From contig JAFVTF010000002.1 of the NCBI GenBank assembly GCA_017503375.1, positions 1 to 39,202 on the forward strand: a DNA stretch of 39,202 nucleotides, written 5' to 3'. The translations under genes and the position numbers were made by a program. The DNA is from Lentisphaeria bacterium (GTDB lineage: Bacteria; Verrucomicrobiota; Lentisphaeria; Victivallales; UBA1829). The stretch's first letter is position 1; each line of letters begins with the position of its first letter. The notes below the pieces were generated by a model, which ran no database searches, was not told the DNA's origin, and was given only the letters and a program-made list of their open reading frames with translations. This document shows, one piece after another, positions 1-10,071 of the stretch.

Positions 1-178
1 AAAAGAAATAAAAATTTTTCTCTTGGGTAACGGTTGTTTTAATTACCAAACCACCTCCGTAATCTCTGTAAACTCCGTTCACTCTGTTCAAAAGACTCAA
101 TTAAAATGCGTTTTCTGTATGCAGGTTTTGCAACAGCCCCAGATACCCCCTTTTACTACAATTATTCCGGACTCATTT

Positions 179-3052
179 TCAGAGAGAAACGCCTGCTTCT
201 GAACGGATTTTTTCCGGTTTTCCTGCAGGATAGACCATGAAAACGTAAGGTTCATTTTTCCGGAGAGTTTGTCCCCAGAACTGGAATGACTCCATTTTTC
301 CGGGCTGGAGAGTCTTCTGAATTTCAGATTTTGAAAGTTTCAGATTTTCGCCTCTGGCTGAAAGGGAAATCTTTGCCGGAGATTTCCCGAAATATTGTAC
401 AACAGTCAGGAATGTTTCATCCTTTCCCTGATTGATTTCTGGCTCATAATCGATCCGGACGATCCGCAGAAAGTTCTCAAAGTCGATATCAACATTTCTG
501 ATTTCTCCGCTGATGACATTTTCCTTATATTTGAGAACAGGTTCTCTTCTGGAATATTTTTCTTTTCTGAAAGAAAACTCATATTCGATTCCTCCGGGAA
601 GTTCCAGAATATTGGTTCCGTTTTTTACCGGCAACGATTTCATTTCATATTTTACCCAAAATGGCTTGTAAAAAAGTTTGGTGCCTTCGGGAACATTTTT
701 CAGGTTGAAAATCAGTTTTGCGGGAGCATTCAGAATTGCTGCCGTTGCGCCGTAAGCTGCCTGAGTCTGAGTGTAAATTTCATTTGCGCCATGATGACGG
801 TTGTAGGGCAGGGTGGGGATCCCTTTATAATTCCGCATATCCGGATTGCTCATCATTCCGGGAATCCAGCCGAGGAAGGATGACATGATATCGCGGCGGA
901 AATTTGTTCCCACATCAGCGATAAAAGAACGTCCGCTTGGGTTATTTCCTGTGTGGAACGTCAGGAATCTGGAAGCCATTTCCTGTAAATACGGATCATT
1001 GAAATATGCCGCAAGAACTTGGGTCTGCAAGGCAATTGTTCCGTTGATTCCGGAAAGGAAATAATTGTTCAATTCTCCGTAAAGTTTCCTGCCATCGGAA
1101 GACGTTCCAATTTCAACCGAGAACCAGTTTTTACGCGGTTTATCCCGGAAGTCTGCAAAAGGGATTCCGTATGGATGCACTTGTGTTTTTTCATTTGCCA
1201 AATGGAAAACAGCGAAAATTTTCAAAGCAGCATGAATCCGGAACGCAAGGTCTGTTCCGGGAATTTCTTTTGCGAGTTGAACAAGTGCATAAATCCCCAT
1301 ATTGTCCCGGGTAAGATGGGCGAGATTTTTTTTGTTATTTTCGCAGAATAATCCGGTCGTATAAAACTCGCCGCTTTTGAAAAGAGTTTTCTGCTGCCGT
1401 TTCAGAAGTTCTTCGGCGAGTTCAAACGCCATTTCCCGGTAATAGGTTCCCCCGGTTGCTTTCCAGTAAAGAACAGCGTTTTCCAATCTCATACCCAACG
1501 CAAGCGTTGTATTCGGACTGTAGGGACCGATTCCCATTTTTTTGAGTTCTGCGGCAGAACCTGCATCGCACATCAGGAGAAAATGTTTTTTGCTTTGTGC
1601 AAGAAGTTTTTCAGCCAATGCTTTATCTTTTTTCTGAGCCGCAAGATAAAAATGAACCCCGGCTGCAGTCATTCCCCAATGGCTGTCCTGCACATCCGGA
1701 TGACAGATATAACCGTTTTGAGCCACGTGGACAACGCGTTCATCTCCGGTGTCCGGAAGGTTGTCGGTCCAGAAATTGTTGACTTTAATAAAGTGTCCGC
1801 CCCGGAAGACTTTCTGAAGTTCCTTATCCGGATTGTTCAGGGGATAAAGTGAATGAACGGTGAAAGGAAGTCCGGTTTTCGGGTCGTAAAGTTTTGTCAT
1901 GAACTTTGCTCCCCAGAGCAGTTCATCGTAGGCGGAAGGGACATTAAATCCACAGGCAACGGCAAGGGGGCGCATGATGGTTTTGATTGCCATGGAATGA
2001 TATCCGCGCAAGTCGGAGGCATCGAACCATCCGCCGGAAATATCCACGGGCTGTTTGTTGTCGGAGCGGAGAACCGGCTCAAGAAAACATGCCGGGTGTG
2101 CCGGAGTTTTCATACCGCTCCGCATACTGAACAGAAAATTGGCATTTTTTTCTGCAAGATCTTTCAGGTGTGTGAAAGAAATTTCAAAGGGAACAGAAAG
2201 GAGATTTCCACTTTTGATGCGGTAGGTTCCAGGTGTTCTGAGCCTGCAAAAATGAGCGAGTTTGAATTCGCCAATACCGGATTTTTCAGTTTCCAGAGTT
2301 CCTTTGTAAACCGTTTTTCCGGTTTTTGTCTCAATGACTTCAAAATCGTTCGCTTTGTGATTCGGGGATAGAATAGCCCACTTTGAATATTCGGGGGAGA
2401 ATCCGGTTTGCGGAACTATGATTTTTTCTTCAGATGGTTTCCAGCTGTTTTCTGTGCCGGGAACAACTTTTTCAAGCGTGAAATCTTTGAAATAATAGTT
2501 TACCCACTCCGGATCGCCGGGAAGACGGCCAGTCAGCTGTTTGGAGATGACAAAGGATTTGATTTTCCGCATTTTTTCCGGAGAATCATGATTGCTCCAT
2601 GTGACGGTTATCTTATTCCATTTCTGCGGGATCATGGGGCGGCACGCCTGAGTCCAGACTCCGGAACCGCCCATTTCGATCCAGAGAGATGCCCGATCGG
2701 GGACATCGGGATAGACCCAGCAGGAGAGCTGATTGTACTTGACATATTTTTCCGGCGGCAGATTCAAATCCACTTTGACCGTGCTGATGGCAGGATTTTC
2801 CCCGTAGACATACGGGAATTTATCCCTGATGACTTTCCCGTGGTCCAGATTGAAATGAAAAACGGTGACTTCCTTTTTTGCATCGGAAGTCACCTTGATC
2901 ATTTTCGGAAAACGGGTTGTCCATTTTTCAGCTTTGAACACGGAAAAAGGAATTTTCTCTGATGAGAGGATTCTTTCGGAATCGGAAGATATCATCTCTG
3001 CCATAGCAGCGGCAGAGATGAGACATGTCAGAAAAACCGCCGTTTTTTTCAT
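179..3052 (-). CDS. Secreted glycoside hydrolase family 9 (endoglucanase-like) multidomain protein
   Basis: This 957-aa protein opens with a signal peptide (about residues 1-18, ending AAAMA). The order of parts is an N-terminal beta-sandwich, probably carbohydrate binding (about 20-200); a CelD-type Ig-like domain (about 205-300); an alpha/alpha-barrel GH9 catalytic domain (about 305-775); and a C-terminal beta-rich tail (about 780-957). GGWFDASD matches the GH9 GGWYDAGD motif, with D344 and D347 as the expected catalytic base region, and E758 in GANEIYTQTQ is the likely acid. TGNNPSGRSF matches the late GH9 substrate loop. The family inverts beta-1,4 links in cellulose, mixed-linkage glucan, xyloglucan or related glycans; the substrate here is unknown. 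The gene is second in a leftward operon, 7 bp after the secreted protein at 3060-3869, and lies divergent to the regulator at 4050. No clear terminator is visible downstream, at bases 1-178. Confidence 0.85.
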   Translation of the reverse strand: MKKTAVFLTCLISAAAMAEMISSDSERILSSEKIPFSVFKAEKWTTRFPKMIKVTSDAKKEVTVFHFNLDHGKVIRDKFPYVYGENPAISTVKVDLNLPPEKYVKYNQLSCWVYPDVPDRASLWIEMGGSGVWTQACRPMIPQKWNKITVTWSNHDSPEKMRKIKSFVISKQLTGRLPGDPEWVNYYFKDFTLEKVVPGTENSWKPSEEKIIVPQTGFSPEYSKWAILSPNHKANDFEVIETKTGKTVYKGTLETEKSGIGEFKLAHFCRLRTPGTYRIKSGNLLSVPFEISFTHLKDLAEKNANFLFSMRSGMKTPAHPACFLEPVLRSDNKQPVDISGGWFDASDLRGYHSMAIKTIMRPLAVACGFNVPSAYDELLWGAKFMTKLYDPKTGLPFTVHSLYPLNNPDKELQKVFRGGHFIKVNNFWTDNLPDTGDERVVHVAQNGYICHPDVQDSHWGMTAAGVHFYLAAQKKDKALAEKLLAQSKKHFLLMCDAGSAAELKKMGIGPYSPNTTLALGMRLENAVLYWKATGGTYYREMAFELAEELLKRQQKTLFKSGEFYTTGLFCENNKKNLAHLTRDNMGIYALVQLAKEIPGTDLAFRIHAALKIFAVFHLANEKTQVHPYGIPFADFRDKPRKNWFSVEIGTSSDGRKLYGELNNYFLSGINGTIALQTQVLAAYFNDPYLQEMASRFLTFHTGNNPSGRSFIADVGTNFRRDIMSSFLGWIPGMMSNPDMRNYKGIPTLPYNRHHGANEIYTQTQAAYGATAAILNAPAKLIFNLKNVPEGTKLFYKPFWVKYEMKSLPVKNGTNILELPGGIEYEFSFRKEKYSRREPVLKYKENVISGEIRNVDIDFENFLRIVRIDYEPEINQGKDETFLTVVQYFGKSPAKISLSARGENLKLSKSEIQKTLQPGKMESFQFWGQTLRKNEPYVFMVYPAGKPEKIRSEAGVSL

Positions 3053-3059
3053 ATTGCAA

Positions 3060-3869
3060 TTACCGGGTCAATTCTTCCAGTTTGATATTCTTGAAGAGCA
3101 GGGATGCATCAGCTTTGCCGAGATGGTTTCCGAGAATCAGGATTTTGACATTTTTGGTGGTGTACCAGAATTTTTTGGATGCGACGGGGTTTTCTTTGGG
3201 AGAAACACCGTTGACTGTTGCGGAGAAGGTCTGCCACTGATTTGTCAGTTTGCGACTGGCAGTTGCGGAGTAAAGGTAAGTTCCGGCTGCACGATGCTGG
3301 CGGACAGCTGTTCCTTTTGCGTATGCTTTTCTGATGGGAGAAGCGAGCGTGACAGTGTAAACATCCCCGGTCTTTACGTAAGATTTGATACTGGGAGAGA
3401 TGTTTTTGTTGGGCAGGTCGGAAAGATCAGCTTTTACGTTGAAAGCCACATGACCGCCTTTGAATTTCCATTTGGAACAATCTTTGAGTTTGATTTCTTT
3501 ATCTCCGGCTTTTACATCTTCAGCCAGAACTGTTTCTGTGCCCGGAACAGCAAAGATCTGTTCGGAATAAATGCTCTGTTTTTTATCGTTCAGAGCAATG
3601 AAACCGAAATAGAGGACGGAGGGGGATTTTCCGTTTGCCATGAATTCCCCGGTAAGTTTGTATGTCTTGTTTGGGTCGATGGCAAGTGTTGCAGCGGAAC
3701 GGTAGTTCGCATAACCTTTGATTTCAAAGACTTTGTCTGCGTTAAGAGTCAGTTCGCCTTTTCCATTGATTTTCTGGAAGTCAGAGACCTGAGCGGGGAC
3801 GATGGAAGTTCCGGCAGCCATGACCAGAGCGGCTGCACTTGCAGCGATTGCAGAGAGTAAAAATTTCAT
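3060..3869 (-). CDS. Secreted beta-sandwich protein of unknown function, possibly carbohydrate binding
   Basis: I do not recognise a named family. The 269-aa product starts with a clear signal peptide (MKFLLSAIAASAAALVMA). The rest is rich in beta-strand pattern, with alternating Lys/Thr/Val and aromatic residues and an ending of LLFKNIKLEEL, which resembles CBM-like jelly-roll domains common in Lentisphaerae secreted proteins. An in-frame ATG 15 bases upstream (3884) overlaps the ribosome-binding site; the ATG at 3869 is preferred because AAGGAG sits 7 bases before it. It is the first gene of the leftward operon with the GH9 gene, so a role in binding or presenting the same glycan is inferred. 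Confidence 0.6.
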   Translation of the reverse strand: MKFLLSAIAASAAALVMAAGTSIVPAQVSDFQKINGKGELTLNADKVFEIKGYANYRSAATLAIDPNKTYKLTGEFMANGKSPSVLYFGFIALNDKKQSIYSEQIFAVPGTETVLAEDVKAGDKEIKLKDCSKWKFKGGHVAFNVKADLSDLPNKNISPSIKSYVKTGDVYTVTLASPIRKAYAKGTAVRQHRAAGTYLYSATASRKLTNQWQTFSATVNGVSPKENPVASKKFWYTTKNVKILILGNHLGKADASLLFKNIKLEELTR

Positions 3870-3902
3870 GATAAACTCCTTCATTTGTTTGAGTGTTTTG
3901 TG

Positions 3903-3931
3903 AATATAGCATAAACATTGTTGAAAATCAA
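3903..3931 (-). promoter_or_regulatory. Sigma-70-type promoter of the leftward GH9 operon
   Basis: On the minus strand, a -35 box TTGATT (3926-3931) and a -10 box TATATT (3903-3908) are separated by 17 bases. The start codon at 3869 is about 34 bases beyond the -10 box. Confidence 0.55.
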
Positions 3932-3961
3932 GTTTTTTTTCCGAAAAAAAATATTACCCTC

Positions 3962-3990
3962 TTGACAAAATAAAAAATATGATATATAAT
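3962..3990 (+). promoter_or_regulatory. Consensus sigma-70 promoter of the regulator and seven-gene operon
   Basis: TTGACA (3962-3967), a 17-base spacer and TATAAT (3985-3990) form a perfect consensus promoter. It lies 60 bases before the GntR-type regulator and back to back with the leftward promoter. Confidence 0.75.
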
Positions 3991-4015
3991 AAAGGTTGTA
4001 ATAATATATAATAAA
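3982..4015 (+). promoter_or_regulatory. Direct repeat overlapping the -10 box, possible autoregulatory operator
   Basis: ATATATAATAAA occurs at 3982-3993 and again at 4004-4015. The period is 22 bp, about two helical turns, so both copies face the same side of the DNA. The first copy covers the -10 box. Binding by the adjacent GntR-type regulator is inferred. AT-rich composition could also produce such a repeat by chance. Confidence 0.35.
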
Positions 4016-4049
4016 ACTGTAATGTATTCAGTTCAGCGGAGGTGTTGAT

Positions 4050-5402
4050 ATGAAAAAACAGGCAAAATATGAGTTGATATATCAGGATTTGAAGCAAAAA
4101 ATTCTGAATGGATTTTTTTCAGACGGACGTCTGCCGGCTTTGGCTGAATTGACGAAATGTTATGATGCGAGTTTGCTGACTGTCAACAATGCGGTGAAGA
4201 AATTGGCGGAAGATGGTTTGGTTTCCCGCAGTTCAGGGCGGAGCGGAACCCGGATCGAACAGCCCGGATTGCGCCATATCAGTATGCAGTCACAGACGAT
4301 CAATACTTGGAATGATACCTTGCAGTTTACCCACAAACAGCGGATCAATCTGCATTATCTTACTGCCAGACATTCCAGTTTTATACCTGATGAAATAAGC
4401 AGTTTGATCAAGAATTTTGAACGGCGTTATCCATGGATCCATGTTGTGCAGGATTATACGGATGATATGGATTTTCTTAAAATGTCAAATCATGACCTGA
4501 TTCAGGGAAGTCATTCTGCACTGCTGCCTTTGATTGCCCGGAAAAAATTGTTGGATCTGGAACCGTATTTTCAGGAATTCGGCAGGGCAAATACCATTCT
4601 GCATGATCGGTATACCGCACCATTGATGATGACTCTCCCATTACTTTATTACCGCAAAGAGTCACAGGCGGATGTTCCGGAAAACTGGGACGAATTTTTC
4701 CGTTTGAATCAGAAATTAAAGCAGGAGGGAAAATATTCCGCATCTCTTCTGGGTTTTGTTTCTCTGTTGTACTTCTTTATTGGAAATATCAGTCAAAATC
4801 TCACGAATCCGAAAAAAGAACCTCAGCTGTGTCAGGCGATTCAGCTGCTGCATGATTATTACAGCTGGGATGCTCCGTGGAACACGCTGTCGCCTCAGTC
4901 CATTATCTCTGTTGCCCTGAAACAGAATATCTCATTTTACATAGGATATTATTGCAATATTTATCGGCATTTGAGCAAAGATTATGATTATACTCTGCTG
5001 CCGTTCCCAGAGAAATATCTGATTGAAACAATCCGGATCGGGATCAATGCTGAGACACTGCATCCGACGGAATCCTGGCTTTTCCTGAATTATCTCCGTT
5101 CTGCGGAAGTTCAGAGACATATTGTGAAAACGTCTTTCGGGATTCCGTATCAGGCAGAGGTTTTTCATAATGAATTCCGCAAAGCTTCTCCGAAATTATA
5201 TAAACTGCTTCTGCCTTTGCTGGATAAACTGGAAGAATCTTATGTTGCAGAAGAAACCAGAGAAATGATTTATCATGTGGTTTATCCTCTGCTGGAACAA
5301 TATTTCTCCCGGGAATTTACAATGGATGAATGTGTTCGATCCCTGCGTTCGGCAATGGGAGAACTTTTGAAACTGGACAGTATACAAACAAGAATCAGAT
5401 AA
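4050..5402 (+). CDS. GntR-family regulator fused to an extracellular-solute-binding-protein-like sensor domain
   Basis: Residues 1-75 form a GntR winged helix-turn-helix (YELIYQDLKQKILNGFF, LPALAELTKCYDAS, TVNNAVKKLAEDGLV). From about residue 95 to 440 the sequence reads like a family-1 ABC sugar-binding protein (FERRYPWIHVVQDYTDD, LLDLEPYF, ENWDEFFRLNQKLKQ, ESWLFLNYLRS). There is no signal peptide, so the binding domain should act in the cytoplasm as a ligand sensor. Such fusions sit beside glycan-degradation genes in Lentisphaerae, in contrast to the LacI-like or UTRA sensors usual for GntR proteins. The start follows a GGAGGTG ribosome-binding site. The gene leads a seven-gene operon and is divergent from the GH9 operon, so it probably controls both. 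Confidence 0.8.
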   Translation: MKKQAKYELIYQDLKQKILNGFFSDGRLPALAELTKCYDASLLTVNNAVKKLAEDGLVSRSSGRSGTRIEQPGLRHISMQSQTINTWNDTLQFTHKQRINLHYLTARHSSFIPDEISSLIKNFERRYPWIHVVQDYTDDMDFLKMSNHDLIQGSHSALLPLIARKKLLDLEPYFQEFGRANTILHDRYTAPLMMTLPLLYYRKESQADVPENWDEFFRLNQKLKQEGKYSASLLGFVSLLYFFIGNISQNLTNPKKEPQLCQAIQLLHDYYSWDAPWNTLSPQSIISVALKQNISFYIGYYCNIYRHLSKDYDYTLLPFPEKYLIETIRIGINAETLHPTESWLFLNYLRSAEVQRHIVKTSFGIPYQAEVFHNEFRKASPKLYKLLLPLLDKLEESYVAEETREMIYHVVYPLLEQYFSREFTMDECVRSLRSAMGELLKLDSIQTRIR

Positions 5403-5415
5403 AGGAACATGTACC

Positions 5416-6651
5416 ATGTGGAACGAAAAGAAGTATATAAGACATTTTGAAATCGACCAGAAGGAATTTCCTGTTGTTGTATTTGAATCCGATGACTGGG
5501 GGGCATGTGAACTGGTCCCGGATGAAACTTATGTGGAAAAATATAATGCTGTTCTTGCGAAATACAACAAGGGGAAAGGCTGGGCACAGCACGGCATGGA
5601 ACGCCCCTTTGAACTGCAGCAGCTCTATAAAGTTCTGGAATCCCACAAGGGTGCTGATGGCAATGCTGCTGTTTTTACGGCATTCACAGCAATGGGGAAT
5701 CCCGATTTCAAGGCGATCAAAGCAAACGGTTTTACAAAGTATGTTGATATTCCCATCAACAAAGGATTTCCGGAACGCTGGCATGGAGAAGGAATCATTG
5801 ATGCCATGCTGGACGGAATGAACCGGGGCGTGTGGTGTCCGGAATATCATGCGATTTTGCATCACACGAGTCCGCGTCGGTGGCTGGAATTGTTGAGAGC
5901 TGATTCTGAAAATGGGAAATTTGCCCGTGAATTGTTTGAAATGGAAAGTTATTTTCAGATGGAACATCTGCCGGAATATGAAGGCTATGATCTGAAAGAA
6001 CAGCTTGATTTCATCCGTGAGGGATTCCGGCGGTTCAAAGAAACCTTCGGCAGAATGCCGGAGGCCTCTGTGACCAGTGATGCTTATCCGGAAACAGAAA
6101 TGCTGTGGATGGCGATGGGGATCAATGCAGTCGCCATCAAAAACTGCCGTGTGAACACCGGAGAAGTGGTTGTTTATCCTACAAAGCCGTGGAACATGCA
6201 GGATGTTTATGCAAAGCTGGGCGATTGCAGTTCCATAGCGGATTGTACTTTCCTGACCCGGAACGTATTTTGTGAAAGCGGGGTTCCCGGAGAGGAAGTT
6301 CTGAACGTGATCAAACGGAACAGAAATGTTTATAATGAACCGTCAGTGATTTCTTCTCACAGAATCAACTACTGTTGTTTCGTGGATGAAAAACGGAAAG
6401 TCGCCATGGATCGTTTGAATAATATTCTGACGGAACTTGACAACGAGGGCTACTACTATCTGACCAGTGCGGAACTGGCAAGTATCTACCGCAAAGGCTG
6501 GTCCAAGCGTCGGGTAGGCGATAAAGTTCTGTTCCGGAAATGGTTCCCCGAAGCGGAAGTGCCTGCTTATGCGGCTGAACTTCCGAAAGGAAATCATTGG
6601 CTTCCGGCATCCATTGTAACGGAAAAAGAAAAAGATTACCAGTTGAATTAA
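5416..6651 (+). CDS. Polysaccharide-deacetylase-like (NodB-fold) cytoplasmic protein
   Basis: The 411-aa protein has an N-terminal FESDDWG motif (D26-D27), reminiscent of the metal-binding/catalytic Asp pair of NodB-type deacetylases (TFDDG). A candidate HxxxH metal pair lies at H145-H149 (PEYHAILHH). Further conserved-looking segments are VTSDAYPE and VISSHRINY. There is no signal peptide or membrane segment, so it should act in the cytoplasm, unlike classical chitin or peptidoglycan deacetylases. The start sits 9 bases after AAAGGA and 13 bases after the regulator. Removal of N- or O-acetyl groups from imported oligosaccharides is plausible. The fold assignment is by motif only, and another carbohydrate esterase-like role is possible. 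Confidence 0.55.
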   Translation: MWNEKKYIRHFEIDQKEFPVVVFESDDWGACELVPDETYVEKYNAVLAKYNKGKGWAQHGMERPFELQQLYKVLESHKGADGNAAVFTAFTAMGNPDFKAIKANGFTKYVDIPINKGFPERWHGEGIIDAMLDGMNRGVWCPEYHAILHHTSPRRWLELLRADSENGKFARELFEMESYFQMEHLPEYEGYDLKEQLDFIREGFRRFKETFGRMPEASVTSDAYPETEMLWMAMGINAVAIKNCRVNTGEVVVYPTKPWNMQDVYAKLGDCSSIADCTFLTRNVFCESGVPGEEVLNVIKRNRNVYNEPSVISSHRINYCCFVDEKRKVAMDRLNNILTELDNEGYYYLTSAELASIYRKGWSKRRVGDKVLFRKWFPEAEVPAYAAELPKGNHWLPASIVTEKEKDYQLN

Positions 6652-6661
6652 AAGGGATTAT

Positions 6662-9600
6662 ATGAGAAAAATATTATTTCTTCTTATTGTTTTTATCAGC
6701 CTTGCTGTCAATGCCGCAGAGTTTGTGCTGGTGAAAGATTCCAAACCGCAGGCACAGATTGTTTTTGAACAGACTCCGGACCGGATTTTGAAACGCCGGG
6801 TGAAGCTGTTCAACTCTTATGTAAAAAAAGTGACTGGAACGGAATTGAAAACAGAAGGAACCAACTTGCCTTATACGATCAAACTGAATATTCTGCCTGT
6901 GAAACTGGGGAGTCAGTTTGAATGGAAAATGGAGTTTCCCTCTGCAAAAGTAATGCGGATCACAGCAACGGAACATTCTGTTTTTGAAGCGTTGAACGAA
7001 ATTCTGGAACGGGGGGCAGATACCCGGTTCCTCGGAATGGAAGCATGTATGTTCCAGTATGAACCCCGGAAAGATCTTTCCATTGCGGTCGAACCGTTGA
7101 AATCCAGGGCGGGATATTCTGTTTACAGAGGAATGTATTGGCTTGCCAATCATGAGACAGAACTCGGTTTTACAGGCGGTCCATTCAAATATACCCACGG
7201 GATTCCGGATTATGCGTTTCCGCGGCAGAAATACGGGAACGGTTTGCCGGAATGTGTTGCTCCGCTGCAGAAAGGGAAAAAGACCATCAAACCCGCCCGT
7301 TGGTTTGTTGGTTGGCAGCCCTGTTATTCCAATAAAGAAGCAGCGGATATTGCGATTAAAAATATTCTGGAAATCGTCAGAGAAAAGAAATTATCTTCCA
7401 TAACATTGGGAGTGAATGACAGTCGCGGATATTGTGAATGTGAAGCCTGCAAGGAAATGGATAAAGATGCCAGGACCTCCATTTTCCATAACTATCTGAA
7501 GAGTCATGGAAACAGTTATTATACCTTCTGCAACCGGATCGCAGAAGCTGTTTGCAAAGAATTTCCGGATTTGAGAATCGGTTTGCTTGCTTATACCGGA
7601 ACAATCATGCCGCCCAATTTCCCGGTACACAAAAATCTGGTTCCCATGATGACCTTCGATTCTGTTCTTGAAGCATTTGATCCGGAAGTCCGGAAAAAAC
7701 ATTTTCAGGTGATTGCGGAATGGGGAAAACTTGTGAAAGAAACCGGAACGTGGGAATACCGCTGGGGAAGAAATTATCTGGTTCCCCGTGTTAATTTCAA
7801 AAATCAGGCAGAATTTCTGCGGTATCTTTATGATAACGGCGGACGAGCCTTTTTCGGGGAAAACGGATTGGCAGATACTCTTGACGGGCCGAAACTTTAT
7901 CTCACCAGCCGTCAGCTGAAAGATATCCATGCTGATCCGGATAAGATTCTGGAAGAATGGTATACCCGTTTTGCCGGAAAAGCGGCTGCTCCCGCTTTGA
8001 AAAAACTTTACCGGATGTGTGAAGAATACTGGCTTTCCGATGAGATGAAACAGACCCCGCTTTATTCATCCAGACATTACATTTATTCTTATCCGACAGA
8101 AATGCACATGTATGCGCTGAAGCCGGGCTTTACCGCTGAGCTTGTCAGACTGGCGAATGAAGTTTGCCGTCTTGCCGGAACTCCGGGTGAAAAGAAACGT
8201 GCGGAAGTGCTGCTGCGTCACTTTGAACAGGTGGATTGTGTTGCATCATTCCAGGCTATGGCATATCTTTCTCCGAAGACCGGAGAGATCGCTTCTGAAC
8301 AGGATGCACTTGCTTATTACAAAATGCTGGAACGGGATTTGCCCCGTCTGCTTGCTCAGTATAAAAGGGCAGGGGAATATTTTGCAAAACCGGATGTGCC
8401 GGATGAGAATATTTATCTTTCCGGAAAACGGTTTGATCTCCAGCCGGATAAACTGCTTGCCGCCGGTTATATGAAGACATTCCAATATATGGGGAACAAA
8501 GAAATCACCGCATTAATGGAAAAGTTGAAAAACGTTCCCGGAATGCCTGTCTATATCAGAACTCTGACGGAAACTCTGGTGAAATCTTCCGAAGCAAAGA
8601 ATTATTTTGAACATGCCGGTTTTACCAGACCCTTGAAGGAATTGCCCATCCGGACAAGTATTCCTTATGAGATCACGGATGAAGTTTTGTGCAATGGACA
8701 GAAAACTTTGAAAGTTTATCCGGGCAGACCGAACGGAACACCGAATCCTTATGATATTGCCCTTTGCAATGTTCCGGCAGTCCGCTTGACTCAGACGGTT
8801 CCTCCCGGAATCTGGGCTGTGACCGCTCAAGTTTATACTCCTGCCAGAAAAGGACAGGTCGACTTGTGTTTGTGGGCGTTGAAAGACGGCAGTGACCGTT
8901 CCTGGGAAGCTCTTCATCAGAGCAAAGTTCCGGCGAAGAAATGGACAACGTTCCTGCAGATCAGAACAATTGACCGCAGTCATGACGGCGTTGGGATCCA
9001 CATCCGTCCGAGCGGATTTTCGGAAAACGAACCTCTGTATATCGGAAATATCCGTCTTGTGCGATTGGGAGACGGGATGCGGACTCTTCAGGCTCCGATG
9101 ACCGTGAAAGGACGGCATTTGGGAAGACGGGGAAAAGCCGTGGTGGATGAAGTCGCCGGGCTGGATGCGGTTGTTACCCGTAATCCGAAAACTTATGATT
9201 TTGCTCATTTCATGTTCAGCTGGGACAGCGCGAAACCCGATGATGTCATGGAACTTTCCTTTGATGCCGCAATTCCGGAAGATTGCAAAAGCGGGCGTGT
9301 TTGTGCCAGCGTTTACGGCAGATCAAAAGGGAAATGGAGTGTCCGGAAACGTTTGGTTTGGAATGTTCCTCTGGAAAAAGGAAAATACAAGACTGTGAAA
9401 GCTCAGGTTTCAGCAAAGGAAGTCGGCGATGCTGACCGTTATATGATTCTGTTCTTCAAAATCAAAGGGACAGAAGGGGCTGCGGTTTCCAGAGCAGCGT
9501 TGAAATTCTATGATGCAAAAGATGCGCCTGCTTTGCCGAAAGTTCAGCCTGTACCTGTTCCGGAGAAAACAGTGAAAAAAATCAAGAAGGTTTCTGTTCA

Positions 9601-10042
9601 GGTTTTACAGGGAACTTTTTCCGCAAAAGAGATTGGAGCTTTGACCGGATCAAAAACGGAATCTGTCCGCGGCGAACAGGCTGTTTCAATCAAAAATCCG
9701 AAGGCTTATGATTTTGCTCATGTGATATTTTATCCGAAAGGAATCTCTCCGGAAGATACTATGGAATTTAATATCCGGGCAGCATTGCCGGATGGTGTCA
9801 AGAATGGCAAACTCGGAGCGATCCTGTTTATCCGGAAAGGAAACAAATGGGTTCGGCTTGGTGCCTTGTTCTGGAATCGTGTGCTGACAGAGAAATTTAC
9901 AGATATCAAAGTCAGCTTCCCTGTGAAAACTTTCGGGAAAGATGCTGTGGATGGACGTTACCGTCTTTTGATTTATAAAATGACCGGAACGGAAGGTGCG
10001 GCTGTTTCTGAAGTCGATTGGAAAATCAAGAAAAATCAATAG
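6662..10042 (+). CDS. Secreted DUF4838 family protein (alpha-glucuronidase-like fold) with duplicated C-terminal domain
   Basis: The 1126-aa protein begins with a signal peptide ([20 protein letters not shown]). An N-terminal alpha/beta domain like those in GH20/GH67 enzymes (about 20-130) precedes a TIM-barrel DUF4838 region. The region is marked by [16 protein letters not shown] (about residues 250-265), a Cys-containing motif typical of that family. A helical region follows (about 420-620), then a beta-sandwich (about 670-805). The end holds two homologous beta modules, about 812-955 and 975-1126, that share NPKxYDFAH and [13 protein letters not shown] motifs. DUF4838 proteins accompany glycan-degradation genes and are distantly related to alpha-glucuronidases, but the substrate is unknown. 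The gene starts 10 bases after the deacetylase-like gene and is the largest gene of the operon. Confidence 0.75.
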   Translation: MRKILFLLIVFISLAVNAAEFVLVKDSKPQAQIVFEQTPDRILKRRVKLFNSYVKKVTGTELKTEGTNLPYTIKLNILPVKLGSQFEWKMEFPSAKVMRITATEHSVFEALNEILERGADTRFLGMEACMFQYEPRKDLSIAVEPLKSRAGYSVYRGMYWLANHETELGFTGGPFKYTHGIPDYAFPRQKYGNGLPECVAPLQKGKKTIKPARWFVGWQPCYSNKEAADIAIKNILEIVREKKLSSITLGVNDSRGYCECEACKEMDKDARTSIFHNYLKSHGNSYYTFCNRIAEAVCKEFPDLRIGLLAYTGTIMPPNFPVHKNLVPMMTFDSVLEAFDPEVRKKHFQVIAEWGKLVKETGTWEYRWGRNYLVPRVNFKNQAEFLRYLYDNGGRAFFGENGLADTLDGPKLYLTSRQLKDIHADPDKILEEWYTRFAGKAAAPALKKLYRMCEEYWLSDEMKQTPLYSSRHYIYSYPTEMHMYALKPGFTAELVRLANEVCRLAGTPGEKKRAEVLLRHFEQVDCVASFQAMAYLSPKTGEIASEQDALAYYKMLERDLPRLLAQYKRAGEYFAKPDVPDENIYLSGKRFDLQPDKLLAAGYMKTFQYMGNKEITALMEKLKNVPGMPVYIRTLTETLVKSSEAKNYFEHAGFTRPLKELPIRTSIPYEITDEVLCNGQKTLKVYPGRPNGTPNPYDIALCNVPAVRLTQTVPPGIWAVTAQVYTPARKGQVDLCLWALKDGSDRSWEALHQSKVPAKKWTTFLQIRTIDRSHDGVGIHIRPSGFSENEPLYIGNIRLVRLGDGMRTLQAPMTVKGRHLGRRGKAVVDEVAGLDAVVTRNPKTYDFAHFMFSWDSAKPDDVMELSFDAAIPEDCKSGRVCASVYGRSKGKWSVRKRLVWNVPLEKGKYKTVKAQVSAKEVGDADRYMILFFKIKGTEGAAVSRAALKFYDAKDAPALPKVQPVPVPEKTVKKIKKVSVQVLQGTFSAKEIGALTGSKTESVRGEQAVSIKNPKAYDFAHVIFYPKGISPEDTMEFNIRAALPDGVKNGKLGAILFIRKGNKWVRLGALFWNRVLTEKFTDIKVSFPVKTFGKDAVDGRYRLLIYKMTGTEGAAVSEVDWKIKKNQ

Positions 10043-10071
10043 AAAATACAGACAGCGAAGGGAGCTTTGTT

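Noticed and set aside
2865..3860. Open frame of 331 codons opposite the secreted beta-sandwich gene and the start of the GH9 gene
   Set aside because: It spans the gap between two well-supported genes on the other strand and has no recognisable domain or ribosome-binding site.
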